DNA of 64,000 nt from contig JAITHT010000070.1 of assembly GCA_031279825.1 (NCBI GenBank), positions 1 to 64,000 of the forward strand. Direction: 5' to 3'. Within the stretch, counting starts at the first letter, position 1; the number at the start of each line of letters is the position of its first letter. The notes below the pieces were generated by a model, which did no database searches, was not told the origin of the DNA, and worked only from the letters and a program-made list of their open reading frames with translations. Position numbers and translations under genes: made by a program. This stretch comes from Desulfovibrio sp. GTDB taxonomy: Bacteria; Desulfobacterota; Desulfovibrionia; Desulfovibrionales; Desulfovibrionaceae. Shown here piece after piece: positions 1-10,100 of the stretch.

Positions 1-112
1 TTCTGTGCTGCGCCAGTACATTGAAAGCCAGCGCACGCCAGATTAAAGACAAAAATTCCAGTTAAGGTGCGCCTTATATCCCCGGCCTGAAGTCCGGGGT
101 TTTACGGCGCGG
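1..112 (+). mobile_element. right end of an IS200/IS605-like element (partial)
   Basis: Bases 2-46 can be read as the last 14 codons of a protein ending LRQYIESQRTPD, which resembles the C-terminal tail of IS200-type Y1 (TnpA) transposases. About 35 bases further on is a hairpin with CCCCGG/CCGGGG arms followed by TTTT and ACGGCG, the usual look of an IS200/IS605 right end. The body of the element lies left of the window. The identification rests on a short tail plus the hairpin, so it is tentative; an ordinary gene end with a terminator would look similar. Confidence 0.4.
80..103 (+). terminator. hairpin with T-tract (IS right-end hairpin or rho-independent terminator)
   Basis: A 6-bp GC stem (80-85 with 94-99) closes an 8-nt loop and is followed by four T. 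It stops transcription from the left and, if the element is IS200/IS605-like, would also be its subterminal hairpin. A closely similar hairpin shape recurs at 31.3 kb. Confidence 0.5.
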
Positions 113-478
113 CGGATAAACTCTATGTTATTTTTTAAACAAAATGAGCTAATAAACAATAATGCGCGCGCAATATTAGCATTTTCCGGATGGCAAAATT
201 ATAACGAATGTTCACCTTATGGACAACCTCGCCTTTATTGTGGAAAGTATCAAATACGTTCAGACTTGGTACGTATCCTAAATGTGAAATAGTTCCGGGT
301 TGATTGGAGGGATGGATTATCCGTCCGCCTATCTCATGCGAAATGCGGACCGCTGCTGTTCCGCTAACAGCGCCCACGCGGCTTGTCACGCAAAAATGAG
401 GGCGTCTTGCGCTCTCGTGTTGCGTCCATGCAATACATGAAGCGCGTCCAGAATACGGCAAAAACGCGTCTTCGCCCC
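113..478. other. AT-rich spacer without a gene
   Basis: About 365 bases lie between the element end and the purF stop codon. The first half is much richer in A+T than the surroundings. Open frames here have no start with a ribosome binding site and no recognisable protein. No clear purF terminator is visible. Confidence 0.5.
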
Positions 479-1849
479 TCACAGGGGAATCTCTTCGTCC
501 AGGATCGGATAGCGACCGCTCCAGCAAGCGGTGCAAAAAGAGGAGGATTCGCTGAAAAGGCCGGTAATGCCTTCCAGGGAAAGATAGCCGAGACTGTCCA
601 TATGCAGGTGGGAACGTATCTCCTCAAGGCTGCGGTTATGCGCCAGAAGTTCTTCCCTGCGGGGAAAATTCACGCCATAGACGCAGGGATGGCGGGTCGG
701 GGGGCAGGCGATACGCAGGTGGACCTCCCGGGCGCCGGCATTACGCAATTCCCGGCCAAGGGCGTCGGTTGTCGTGCCGCGAATCAGCGAATCGTCCACA
801 AGGACGACGCGCTTTCCTCTGACCACCTCACGGACCACGTTATGCTTCATGCGCACGGCGGCCGCCCTGGCCTCCTGCCCCGGCGCTATGAAACTGCGGC
901 CGACGTAGTGGTTGCGAATAAGGCCGCGCTCCAGGGGCAGACCGGCGGCCTCGGCATAGCCCATGGCCGCGGACATGCCGGAATCGGGAATGGCCACGAC
1001 GATATCCGCCTCAGCCGGATGTTCGGCGGCAAGAGCCCTGCCGCTGCGCTGGCGGAAAAGGTGCGGCATTTCGCCAAAGACCAGGGAATCCGGACGGGCG
1101 AAATAGATAAGTTCCAGCAGGCAGCGCGCATGGGGATGGCCGGGCGGACAGAAAAAAAAGGAACGGCAGGCTCCGGAAGAACAGATCACCATTTCTCCCG
1201 GTTCAATCTCGCGCAAAAAAGCGGCGCCGATCTGGTCAAAAGCGCAGCTTTCCGAAGCCGCCACATACCCGTCGCGCAGCTTGCCGAGGACCAAAGGCCT
1301 GAACCCGTAAGGATCGCGAGCGGCAATCAAGCGATCGGCAAAGAGAAGTACAAGGGAAAAAGCCGGCCCGACGCGCGTCAGCACCTGGCCTATTTCGTCT
1401 TCCGTGGAGGCTTGTTCCTGAGCGAGTTGGTGCAAAAAGATTTCACTGTCGGCATCGGTCTGAAAAAACGCTCCGGTAGCGCCGAGGGTATAGGTCAGAC
1501 GTTTCGCCGCGATCAGGGTGCCGTTATGGGCAAGGGCCGCCTGGCCGTGAATATAGCGGCCCACTAGCGGTTGCGCGTTAACGAGATTGCTGCCGCCGGC
1601 GGTGGAATAACGCACATGGCCGATACCGATCGCGCCGGGCAGGTTCTCCGCCTCGCCTCTGGCGAAAACCGCGGAGACAAGACCCATGCCTTTGTGACAA
1701 TGAAAAACGCCGTCACAACTGGTGACAACGCCGGCGGATTCCTGCCCTCTATGTTGCAGGGCATGCAGGCTGAGGGCAATAAGAGAGGCGGCGCCATCAA
1801 CGCCATATATGCCGACGACGCCGCAGGCGTCACGGGGATGATCAGTCAT
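479..1849 (-). CDS. purF: amidophosphoribosyltransferase
   Basis: This enzyme makes 5-phosphoribosylamine from PRPP and glutamine, the first committed step of purine synthesis. The N-terminal glutamine amidotransferase (Ntn) domain begins after an eight-residue propeptide, MTDHPRDA, at Cys9 (CGVVGIYG), the expected catalytic cysteine after processing. The C-terminal phosphoribosyltransferase domain carries VVLVDDSLIRGTTT. Extra cysteines in CLLELIYFARPDS, CPPTRHPC and FCTAC match the [4Fe-4S] Bacillus-type enzyme rather than the E. coli type. Start chosen at the ATG preceded by GAGGAGGGA; an upstream start would add seven residues. It follows infA by 24 bases and is probably co-transcribed with it. 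Length of 456 residues is normal. Confidence 0.96.
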   Translation of the reverse strand: MTDHPRDACGVVGIYGVDGAASLIALSLHALQHRGQESAGVVTSCDGVFHCHKGMGLVSAVFARGEAENLPGAIGIGHVRYSTAGGSNLVNAQPLVGRYIHGQAALAHNGTLIAAKRLTYTLGATGAFFQTDADSEIFLHQLAQEQASTEDEIGQVLTRVGPAFSLVLLFADRLIAARDPYGFRPLVLGKLRDGYVAASESCAFDQIGAAFLREIEPGEMVICSSGACRSFFFCPPGHPHARCLLELIYFARPDSLVFGEMPHLFRQRSGRALAAEHPAEADIVVAIPDSGMSAAMGYAEAAGLPLERGLIRNHYVGRSFIAPGQEARAAAVRMKHNVVREVVRGKRVVLVDDSLIRGTTTDALGRELRNAGAREVHLRIACPPTRHPCVYGVNFPRREELLAHNRSLEEIRSHLHMDSLGYLSLEGITGLFSESSSFCTACWSGRYPILDEEIPL

Positions 1850-1873
1850 TCCCTCCTCTCCCGCGATCAAAGG

Positions 1874-2092
1874 CTATTTCATACGATACGTGATACGGCC
1901 GCGGGTGAGGTCGTAGGGCGACAACTCCACCTTTACCCTGTCTCCAGGCAGGATGCGGATGTAAAACTTGCGCATCTTGCCGGAAATGTGGGCCAAAACC
2001 TCGTGCCCGTTTTCCAATTCCACGCGAAACATGGCGTTAGGCAGGGCTTCCTGCACCACGCCGTCAATTTCCAAGGCTTCTTCTTTAGCCAT
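1874..2092 (-). CDS. infA: translation initiation factor IF-1
   Basis: A 72-residue S1/OB-fold protein that binds the A site of the 30S subunit during initiation. The whole length matches the family, including [32 protein letters not shown] and the [18 protein letters not shown] core. The start is set by length and by GAGG five bases upstream of ATG. It lies directly before purF. The 144 bases between this gene and the upstream ABC ATPase are enough for its own promoter, but no convincing -35/-10 pair was seen. Confidence 0.97.
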   Translation of the reverse strand: MAKEEALEIDGVVQEALPNAMFRVELENGHEVLAHISGKMRKFYIRILPGDRVKVELSPYDLTRGRITYRMK

Positions 2093-2236
2093 ACAATCCT
2101 CATCATTAGAGCATATTGCGCTTGAGATCGTCGCGTAGCGGCGAGCGAAGCCCGCCCGCTCCCCAATCCCGCGCGCCTTGTTACGCTCCCCATCGCTCCG
2201 GAAAAACGCGGCCAATCCGCCCGCCGTGTGTTCGTG

Positions 2237-3367
2237 TCATGTTTCCGCGGACTTGTCAATGCGCATCCCTTCCGCCAGCCAGCAACGGCAATACCTCCAT
2301 CCGGAATCGGAAGTCTCCGGAGGAAGAAACGCGGCAAAAACCCCGCCCTTATCGGAACGCGCCGCAAAAAACGGCGGCTCCTCACGCGCGCAGATCGCGC
2401 GGGCTCCGGAACAGCGAGGATGAAAGGCGCAGCCCGCGGGCCTTGACCAGAGGCCGGGCACCGCGCCGGGAATGGCTTCAAGCCGATGCTTACGCTCTCG
2501 CATGCCGGGACGGGAACGCAACAGCCCCACGGTGTAAGGGTGGGCAGGCCCGGCAAGAACGGCCGCCGCCGCCCCCCGCTCCACAATACGTCCGGCGTAC
2601 ATCACCGCCACGTCATCAGCTATTTGCGCCACCACTCCGAAATCGTGCGTAATCAGAAGCAATGCGCTGCCGGAAACGGCGATACGGACGCGCAACAGAT
2701 CAAGAATCCTCTTTTGCACCGTCACGTCAAGGGCCGTTGTGGGTTCATCGGCAATCAGCATATCCGGATCGCAGGCGATCGCCATCCCGATCATCACCCT
2801 CTGGCGCATGCCGCCACTCATCTGGTGCGGAAAATCGAAAATACGGGCGGCGGGGTCGGCTATGCCCACCCCGGCAAGTATGCGTTCGGCCGCTTCTTTT
2901 GCGGCCGAGGCGGAAAGACGGCGATGCAGACGCAGACCTTCGGTCATCTGTCTGCCTACACGCATCACCGGATTGAGCGCGGTCATGGGATCCTGAAAAA
3001 CCATGCCCACGCGATTGCCGCGGATATGCCGCAGTTCGGCTTCAGACGCGGTCAGCAAATCCTGCCCCTCAAAATGCGCGCTGCCGCGCAGAATCACGGC
3101 GGGAGGGGAAGGCAGAAGGCGCAACAGGGACAGAGCCGTCACGCTTTTGCCGCAGCCGGATTCTCCCACAAGACACAAAACGGCGCCGCGCCGCAAAGTG
3201 AAATTCACTCCGTCAACAGCCATGCCCATATGACGACTGTCCCCCCGCAAGGGAAAACCCACCGTCAAATCGCGTACGCGCAGCAAAGGGGCATCCGTAC
3301 GGAAACCGGACACGGGAGAGACGGCGGAAGACCTTTCCCGGCGCGGGAAAAAAGAATCCATGCCCAT
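2237..3367 (-). CDS. oligopeptide/dipeptide ABC transporter ATP-binding protein (DppD/OppD type)
   Basis: ATPase subunit of a peptide-type ABC importer. Visible motifs are Walker A (GESGCGKS), the signature MSGGMRQRV, Walker B (MLIADEPTTALDVT) and the C-terminal oligopeptide-transport extension with CAFHPRC. Length (376) fits DppD/OppD. The ATG overlaps the stop of the upstream DUF151 gene (TGATG); a GTG one codon earlier is also possible. No permease, binding protein or second ATPase lies beside it, so it is an orphan subunit whose partners must be elsewhere. Substrate cannot be deduced. Confidence 0.88.
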   Translation of the reverse strand: MGMDSFFPRRERSSAVSPVSGFRTDAPLLRVRDLTVGFPLRGDSRHMGMAVDGVNFTLRRGAVLCLVGESGCGKSVTALSLLRLLPSPPAVILRGSAHFEGQDLLTASEAELRHIRGNRVGMVFQDPMTALNPVMRVGRQMTEGLRLHRRLSASAAKEAAERILAGVGIADPAARIFDFPHQMSGGMRQRVMIGMAIACDPDMLIADEPTTALDVTVQKRILDLLRVRIAVSGSALLLITHDFGVVAQIADDVAVMYAGRIVERGAAAAVLAGPAHPYTVGLLRSRPGMRERKHRLEAIPGAVPGLWSRPAGCAFHPRCSGARAICAREEPPFFAARSDKGGVFAAFLPPETSDSGWRYCRCWLAEGMRIDKSAET

Positions 3368-4518
3368 CACATGGGGACCTTGGTCTCCGGCAAAAGCATG
3401 CGCAAGAGCATCGCCCAGCGTTCCTCCTCCGAGCCTTCCCTGCTGATGGCCTGTTTTTCAGAAAGGGACAGGCCGAGGCCCGCCAGCACATTTCCGTGAA
3501 TGCCGGGCTCGGCGCCTTGCCGCTGCGGACCGCCTTTACCGGACGGCCCCTGATCCAGGGATATCCTGATATGCGATCCCTGCATGCGCCTTGCCCCTGC
3601 GGCGTCAGTATCGGGGATCGCGCCGGGGCGGAGTCCGGCGGCGGGAATAACGCCTTTTTCCGGCAGAGCGCCGCTCATTGTATCCGCAAAAACAATTTTC
3701 GCTTCACCCCGCTGCGATCGCACGCCGGAAGCGCGCTGCGCGGTCCGCTCGGAAAAAGGCTCGTCCCCGCTGACGGAAATAATCTTAATCTCCAACTGCG
3801 GCCCGTTTTGGACTTTGACATGAGCGGGAGACAACTGCCGCGCCTTTGCCGGAATACTGTCAGGATGTTCGCGCAGGCCGTGCTGATCAAAAATCTTCTG
3901 AGCCGCGCTGAGTATCCCCCGGCGGGGATCCTGGGAAAGGCTCCGCGGCGCGCGCGCTTCCCGCGCGGTAAAATACACGGAGGTTGTTTCCTCCTCTTTG
4001 ACCACCGGCGGACCCGATATCCGCTTTTTCACAAAAATACGCGCCTCCTCGGGCAAGGTCCGTATGACGCTGTCCATATCCTCGGCATGGACAAGCAAAT
4101 GTCCGGGCATCCTGATGACGGCGCCGCAGCGCAAGGCAAGGAGCAACGCGTCGGCAAGGCGGCAGGCGAGACGCGCGACGCCCCCGGCGCTTTGCACCAC
4201 CAGTTCCGCCGCAAGGGTCTCTTTCTCCATGCGAATCAGTTCGGCAGCGGACACGCGACCGCCAAAAGCGTCCACAAGCCTGAGCATCAGTTCATGCGGC
4301 AGAAGATTGAAAAAAGGCAAAGCGTCGGAAACGCCGTGTTCCCGGACGTCGGACGAAACAGGGCATCCCTGTCCGTTCATGGCCATGGCAAGAATAAAGG
4401 ATTCCAAGGGGCTGGCGCGCACGCACAGCAGCTTCCGGAGTCCGTGAGGGTGGAATATCAGAAAGGGAGAATCGCTTCCTTCCCGCACAAAAATGCCTAT
4501 AACGGAAAGATCTACCAT
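3367..4518 (-). CDS. DUF151 bifunctional-nuclease-like protein with long C-terminal tail
   Basis: Residues ~1-165 resemble the DUF151/BFN fold: a beta-rich N-terminus, an alpha-helical LLPHELMLRLVDAFGG stretch, and a LACRLADALLLALRCGAVIRMP segment that corresponds to the family's RPSDAIALALR region, though the usual acidic/arginine residues are partly changed. The remaining ~215 residues are low-complexity and charged, with no domain I recognise, and are absent from ordinary DUF151 proteins. The start ATG overlaps the miaB stop by seven bases (ATGGTAG), and the stop overlaps the ABC ATPase start, so it is translated as part of the miaB run. Enzymatic activity is uncertain. Confidence 0.65.
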   Translation of the reverse strand: MVDLSVIGIFVREGSDSPFLIFHPHGLRKLLCVRASPLESFILAMAMNGQGCPVSSDVREHGVSDALPFFNLLPHELMLRLVDAFGGRVSAAELIRMEKETLAAELVVQSAGGVARLACRLADALLLALRCGAVIRMPGHLLVHAEDMDSVIRTLPEEARIFVKKRISGPPVVKEEETTSVYFTAREARAPRSLSQDPRRGILSAAQKIFDQHGLREHPDSIPAKARQLSPAHVKVQNGPQLEIKIISVSGDEPFSERTAQRASGVRSQRGEAKIVFADTMSGALPEKGVIPAAGLRPGAIPDTDAAGARRMQGSHIRISLDQGPSGKGGPQRQGAEPGIHGNVLAGLGLSLSEKQAISREGSEEERWAMLLRMLLPETKVPM

Positions 4519-6140
4519 GGCGCACCTGCCTGCCTGCCTTTAAGAGAATGCCGCGCCGCCGCTTCAATACGCACGGGCAGCACAGCGCCTTTCCAGCCGT
4601 CCGGACAGCCGTTCCCGCGAGGAGCGAGGGGAACGTTGACAATATATCCTTGCGGCGTTTTGCCCTGCCAGGACTCTCCCCGCCCTTCGGCGTCAGTTCG
4701 CGGTCCGGCATGAGCGCGCCCCCCGGCCGGGGAGATGGCCGCGTCCGCCGGAACATCCGCCGCGGCAACATATTTCGCGAAAATCCCGCCAAAAGTCGGC
4801 TCACCCGGCACGGCCCCCTCGCCGCCGTCAGGGAAATCTTCTCCCGCCGGCTCTTCCATAAGCGTATTCAGACGGCTTTTACCTTCAACAAGCACCGCGA
4901 CCGTCTTGCCTGTCATGGATGCCAACACTTCGTTACTAGCCTGATTCTGCCACTCCTGCAAGCGGGAAAGGCGTTCAAGAGCAACCCGCCTGTCCACTTT
5001 GCCCGGCAGGGAAGCCGCCCTGGTTCCCGGCCTGTCTGAATACACGAAGGAAAAACTGGAGACAAAACCCACTTCACGCATCACGTCCATAGTGGCCTGA
5101 AAATCCTCTTCGCTTTCGCCGGGAAAGCCGACAATGACATCCGTGCTCAACGCCATATCCGGACGGGCATCTTTGAGACGGCGCGCGATGTCAAGGTAGC
5201 GGGCCGTATCGTAACGGCGGTTCATGGCTTTAAGGATGCGGTCCGATCCTGACTGCAGGGGCAGGTGAAGCCTGGGGCACAGCGGTGCAAGTTCGGCAAA
5301 GGCGTCGATAACTTCCGGGGAGATGTCCTTGGGATGGGAAGTAATGAAGCGCAGACGCTCAAGTCCGGACAGGACGGCCACGTCGCGCAGCAAACCGGCA
5401 AAACCCGTCTGTATGTTTCCCAAGGGCGGCGAGCCCTCCCCGGCGGCCCCGTCACATCCGTAGGAATCAACGTTCTGCCCAAGCAGGGTAATCTCCCGCG
5501 CGCCCGCCTCAAGCAAGCCGCGACACTCGTTGAGAACGGCTTCCGGACGGCGGGATTTTTGCCTGCCGCGCACAAAGGGCACGATGCAGTAAGAACAGAA
5601 GTTGTCGCAGCCCTGCATGATGGAAACAAAGGCCGACGCCGGCGCCCCTTCCGCGCTCCCCGCCCGTCCTGAAAGCTCCCCGTCCCCGGACGGACCTTGC
5701 GGAAAAGAGCCATGACGAACCGGCGGGCGCTCCTCGTAATGTTCCGCAAAATCCAGCAGGCTCAGGCGCAGACGCGGTTCTTCCATCAAACGGCAAATCG
5801 CCTCCGGCGCGCGGGCGATGCCGTCCGCGCCGAAAAGCAGGCGCACCTGGGGGAAACGCCGGACAAGCCGTGCCCCCACCTGCTGGGCGACGCAGCCGCC
5901 CACGCACACCGTAACGTCCCGGCGACCGCGCGTCCCGCAAAAGAGGGCGATACGGCCCAACTCCGAATACACCTTCTGCTCCGGCTTATCCCGCACCGAA
6001 CAGGTATTGATGATATGCACGTCGGCCTCTTCAAAACCGCTTTCCGTAAAACCCCGGGCTTTAAGAGAACGGGCCAGCCAATCGGAGTCATTGGCATTCA
6101 TCTGGCAGCCGAAGGTCCGCATATGAAATCTGTACGTCAT
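4512..6140 (-). CDS. miaB: tRNA-2-methylthio-N6-dimethylallyladenosine synthase MiaB
   Basis: Radical-SAM methylthiotransferase that adds a methylthio group to i6A37 of tRNAs. The UPF0004 domain supplies three cluster ligands (C12, C47, C83). The radical-SAM motif is CDNFCSYC (C178, C182, C185), followed by the VRGRQKSR segment. The C-terminal TRAM region starts near residue 400. At 542 residues it is about 90 longer than typical MiaB: one extra stretch lies before the SAM motif (~140-168) and a larger one splits the TRAM domain (~425-495). It starts five bases after the selU stop and ends overlapping the DUF151 gene. Clustering with selU groups two wobble/anticodon-loop tRNA modifications. 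Confidence 0.95.
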   Translation of the reverse strand: MTYRFHMRTFGCQMNANDSDWLARSLKARGFTESGFEEADVHIINTCSVRDKPEQKVYSELGRIALFCGTRGRRDVTVCVGGCVAQQVGARLVRRFPQVRLLFGADGIARAPEAICRLMEEPRLRLSLLDFAEHYEERPPVRHGSFPQGPSGDGELSGRAGSAEGAPASAFVSIMQGCDNFCSYCIVPFVRGRQKSRRPEAVLNECRGLLEAGAREITLLGQNVDSYGCDGAAGEGSPPLGNIQTGFAGLLRDVAVLSGLERLRFITSHPKDISPEVIDAFAELAPLCPRLHLPLQSGSDRILKAMNRRYDTARYLDIARRLKDARPDMALSTDVIVGFPGESEEDFQATMDVMREVGFVSSFSFVYSDRPGTRAASLPGKVDRRVALERLSRLQEWQNQASNEVLASMTGKTVAVLVEGKSRLNTLMEEPAGEDFPDGGEGAVPGEPTFGGIFAKYVAAADVPADAAISPAGGRAHAGPRTDAEGRGESWQGKTPQGYIVNVPLAPRGNGCPDGWKGAVLPVRIEAAARHSLKGRQAGAPW

Positions 6141-6145
6141 CCCGA

Positions 6146-7198
6146 TTATAGCTCCAACGTCAACAGACGCTCGGCCGCCGCGTCGGGATCATTCTCATAT
6201 ACCCGGGCCGCGGGCGGACGGTTAAGAACTTGCCTGGCATAGGCGCGATCGTAATAGCCGAGCAGAATACCCGCCAGATGCGGCAGATCCCCCTCTTCCA
6301 GACTGGCCAGGGCGCGACGGTGTTCCAATCCTCCCAGGCGTTTTTTGATACGCTCAAGGCCCCGGCGGATGTCTTCGCGAGGCAAATCGCCGTAGTCTTG
6401 CAGCACACGGGCCAGCCGCGCCGCATCGGAACTTTCCAGAATCACCATGGGAGACGCCCGGAGATGGAGAAAAAACGGCCGGGGCAGATTGACGCCGCCC
6501 AGATTTTCGCATTCGTCCTCAACCCATACGGGCAAACGGGAATCCTTCGCGGCAAGGGCAAGGGCAAGGGTGTTCTCAAATTGCTCGCGCGAAGGCTGCG
6601 TCGTACCGGCAAGGGCGCCGAAGGCCGAGCCCCTGTGCCGGGCCAGATTTTCCAAATCCACCACTTGCGCCCCTCTGGCGGCCATACGTTCCAGCACCAT
6701 GGTCTTGCCGACCCCCGTCTTGCCGCCGAGCACCCGCAAGTTCACAGGCCGCTCAAAAACGGCAAGCGCGTGGCGTCGAAAACTTTTATAGCCGAGATCC
6801 AGCACGTGAACGCAAAGACCCGTGGAGGAAAGCAGCCAACCGACAGCGGCGCTGCGCATGCCGCCCCGGCTGCAGTAGAGCGCGATTTCTCCGGCGGCGC
6901 GCCGCCGGCACAAGGCGCGCCCCGCCTCGGCCAGCGCCGCGAGCCTGGGCCCGACATGCCCAAGGCCGCGCATCACAGCCTCCTCTCTGCCTTTTCGCGC
7001 GTACAGCTCGCCGACCTCGGCCCGTTCCGCGTCGGAAAAAAGCGGAATATTGACGGCGCCGGGAATATGCCCCCCGGCGAACTCCAAAGGCGAACGCACA
7101 TCCGCCAGCGGCACGCCGTCGGACAGCGCCCGCCCGGCGGCGCACACCGCGAGAAACTCCTCAACGCACAGACGCCGGACGCCGGACGCTCCGCTCAT
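6146..7198 (-). CDS. selU: tRNA 2-selenouridine synthase (SelU/MnmH)
   Basis: Replaces sulfur by selenium at 2-thiouridine-34 of Lys, Glu and Gln tRNAs using selenophosphate. The N-terminal rhodanese domain begins PLADVRSPLEFAGGHIPGAVNIP and has the catalytic loop YCSRGGMRS. The C-terminal P-loop is GGKTGVGKTMVLERM, followed by the VVDLENLARHRGSAFG segment typical of SelU. The ATG overlaps the stop of the sensor kinase (ATGA), so translation is coupled to it. Length of 350 is normal. Together with the UGA-containing HesB gene at 41.5 kb it shows the organism has an active selenophosphate supply. Confidence 0.95.
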   Translation of the reverse strand: MSGASGVRRLCVEEFLAVCAAGRALSDGVPLADVRSPLEFAGGHIPGAVNIPLFSDAERAEVGELYARKGREEAVMRGLGHVGPRLAALAEAGRALCRRRAAGEIALYCSRGGMRSAAVGWLLSSTGLCVHVLDLGYKSFRRHALAVFERPVNLRVLGGKTGVGKTMVLERMAARGAQVVDLENLARHRGSAFGALAGTTQPSREQFENTLALALAAKDSRLPVWVEDECENLGGVNLPRPFFLHLRASPMVILESSDAARLARVLQDYGDLPREDIRRGLERIKKRLGGLEHRRALASLEEGDLPHLAGILLGYYDRAYARQVLNRPPAARVYENDPDAAAERLLTLEL

Positions 7199-10100
7199 TG
7201 TTCCCCGCGGGCACGCAGGAGAGTGCCGATATGCCCCAAAACAGCGGACAGTTCCGCCGCGAACACGGGCATGGCAAGGCAATAATCCATGCCCAAAGCC
7301 AGCACGCGCTCGCGCTCGGCCGCCATGGACTGGGGCGTCAAAGCCACCACGGGAATATCTTCGGTAACGGCGAAAGCGTCACTTCCGGCCGGGGCATCCG
7401 TCCCAAGAAGGGCGCAAACGTTCGAACCCGGCCGTATGCCGGCGGTATCGCCGGCGCGCAGACGCCTCACCAGTTCCTCCCCGTCCATGACCGGCATCCG
7501 TATATCCGTAATAACACAATCAAAGGAACGGAGCATAAGCGCTTCCAGCGCCTGGCGCCCGTTGCCCACACAAACGGAGGTGTGCCCCGCCTGGTGCAGC
7601 ATGGCCCGCAAGGCGCACTGATCGGAAGGGTCTTCTCCCGCTACCAGAACGTCCAGGGAACGGGAAGCGTGAGTTTCAGCGGCAAAAAGCTCCGGGGATT
7701 CGGACGCCGCCTGCCGCGGTTCGTCAAAGGGCAGGGAGCAATGCACGATGGTGCCCCTGCCGACAACGCTCTCCACTCCGAGGGAACCGCCCATGAGACT
7801 CGCCATTTTACAGGCGACGGCAAGGCCGATTCCCGTACCCGTATACGGCGGAGCATCCCCCTTGCCGGCGAAGGCGCGGGAGAGATCTTCAAGCGCCTCT
7901 CTCGGCATGCCCGAACCCGTATCTCGTACTTCAATAAAAATCAATACGCTGCCATTTTTTTTCCGGGGCAGGAGCGCGCATTCAATGCGGATGCCCCCCC
8001 GCGCGGTGAATTTGAAGGCGTTGTCCACCATATTGACGAGAATCTGGCGTACCCTGGCGTCATCGCCGATTAACGCGCCGGGAATGCCCGCATCCATATT
8101 CAGCTTGAAGCCTATTTTCTTCCGCCCCGCCTGATGGGCGAACATGGCTACAGCCGAGCGGACTGTTGAGGGAAAATCAAACAGATGCGGGGAGAATTCA
8201 ATGGCGTCCGCCTCAATGCGGGAAAAATCAAGCAGGTCTGAAATACCGCGCAACAGGCCGAGTCCGGAATAATTGGCCGTGAGCATCCATTCCTGCTGGG
8301 TCTCGGACAGGGGAGACTGCTGCAGCGCCTGGAGCATTCCCAGTATGCTGTTAAGCGGCGTGCGCAGGGAATGTCCGAAAGCGTTCAGAAGTTCGGTTTT
8401 CGCGCGATCCGCCGCCTCGGCCTCGTCCTTGGCCCGCCGCAGGGCCAGAGTGCGCCGGCGCCGGCGCACGCAGAGCCACAGATCGTTAACGAGCGGAATG
8501 AGCTGCCGCAACTCAGCGGTATCATACTCTCCGTCCTTATCGGCCACGGCGGCTACGCAGACGATATTCCCCTCATCCAGCGCCGTCGCGAGCATATAGC
8601 GCGCGACAGGGCATTCGCCGCCGAAAATATCGGCGGCGCGCCCGTCGGCGGCATTCACCAGTTCAGCCATATCCGGGCTGAGCCGCTCCGTTTTCCTGAA
8701 CAGGGACACATCGCGCACAAGAGGCGGGAAGTCGCCGGAAGAAACACACTCCCCGTCCTCGCGGGACCAGTACAAAGTCCCCCTCTCGCCCTCTCCCTCT
8801 CCTGTTATGTACAGATAGGCGAGACGGCTGCCCGCCAGACTTTTCGCCTGCTCAATGGTGAAACGCGCCGCCTCTTCCTCGGAAAACTCGTCCATGCGCA
8901 AAAAGGTATGCGTAACGGCAAAAAAAGGTTTATCCGGACGCTCCTTATCCTGCCCCGCCGTTCGGAGAGCTTCCGCGACTTCTCTGGTGACGAGACAGGC
9001 CACACGGCCCTTTTCAGGCGAATAGGCAATCAACGCGAAACGCTGGGCGGCAACGCTCACAAGACCTTTCACCGGCTTGTTTTCCGTAAGCGCGAGGCGA
9101 AGACACTCGGCCCATGCCCGCGCGTCTTCCCCTATGACTTCGTCCAACCGCTTGCCCACCACTTTAGCGGCCTTCACAAAAAACATGCGGCTGAAAGAGG
9201 CGTTTATGCTCACCAGAGAAAATGTTCCGGCGCCGTACGCGGACGATTCGTCCCTCCGGCCGGCATCGTGTTCCAGAAGGACGAAACCGTCTTCCATGGC
9301 GTTAAGCAGCGCGTGATAATTATCCTTCATGCGACGGGATGAGGTCATATCCCGCAGCACGACGGTGACGGAACTCACGTTGCCGTCTCCGCTGAATTCC
9401 GGCTGAAAACGGCAATCCGCGATAAACTCTCCCGTCAGTGACGAAAGAAGGCGTATCTCTTCCTGAAAAGGTATGCCCACTTCAAAGACCTGGCGCAGGT
9501 TCTCCTCAAAAAAAGCAACTTCTCCAGAAATATCAATATCTTGCAGGTGCTTTCCCAAAAGTTGCTCAGGGAGCGCGGCTGAATAGCGGCTGAAGTTCGG
9601 ACTGATGGAAAGAATACGCCCCTGCCTGTCGAAACAACCGACAACATCAGGAGAATCCCCTCCCGTCAGGGCGCGGAAAAATTCGCCTTCGGCCTGCAGG
9701 GCTATCTCCGTCTTGCGTTGCTCGGTGATGTCCCGCAGAACGGCTATGATGCGCCGAACCTTCCCCCCTGCGGCAATGCCCACGGCAAGCAGCACTCCCC
9801 ATCCCCATACGGACTCCCCTCGCCTGAAACGCAATTCCAGACTCAACATTTTGGCGACGCCGCTGAGCAGGCTGTCAAAACGGGCATGAAGGGCCGCGCG
9901 GTCAGAGGGATGCACATGCCGGACAAAGGTCTCAAAGGGGGACTCCCCTCTGCGCCGCGTTTGCGCGCCTATAATTTCGCGCCAGCGTGACGAGGTGTAC
10001 AGTGCGCCGCTCGGCAGATCCCAATCCCACACGCCTTCATGGCATAACTGCAAAACGGGGCAGGAACGCAGGCAATCGCCGTCGCGGCGGCTTTCTTCGG

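Noticed and set aside
383-1567. 394-codon plus-strand open frame across purF
   Set aside because: It is the antisense of purF, has no family likeness, and no credible ribosome site; purF on the minus strand is unambiguous.
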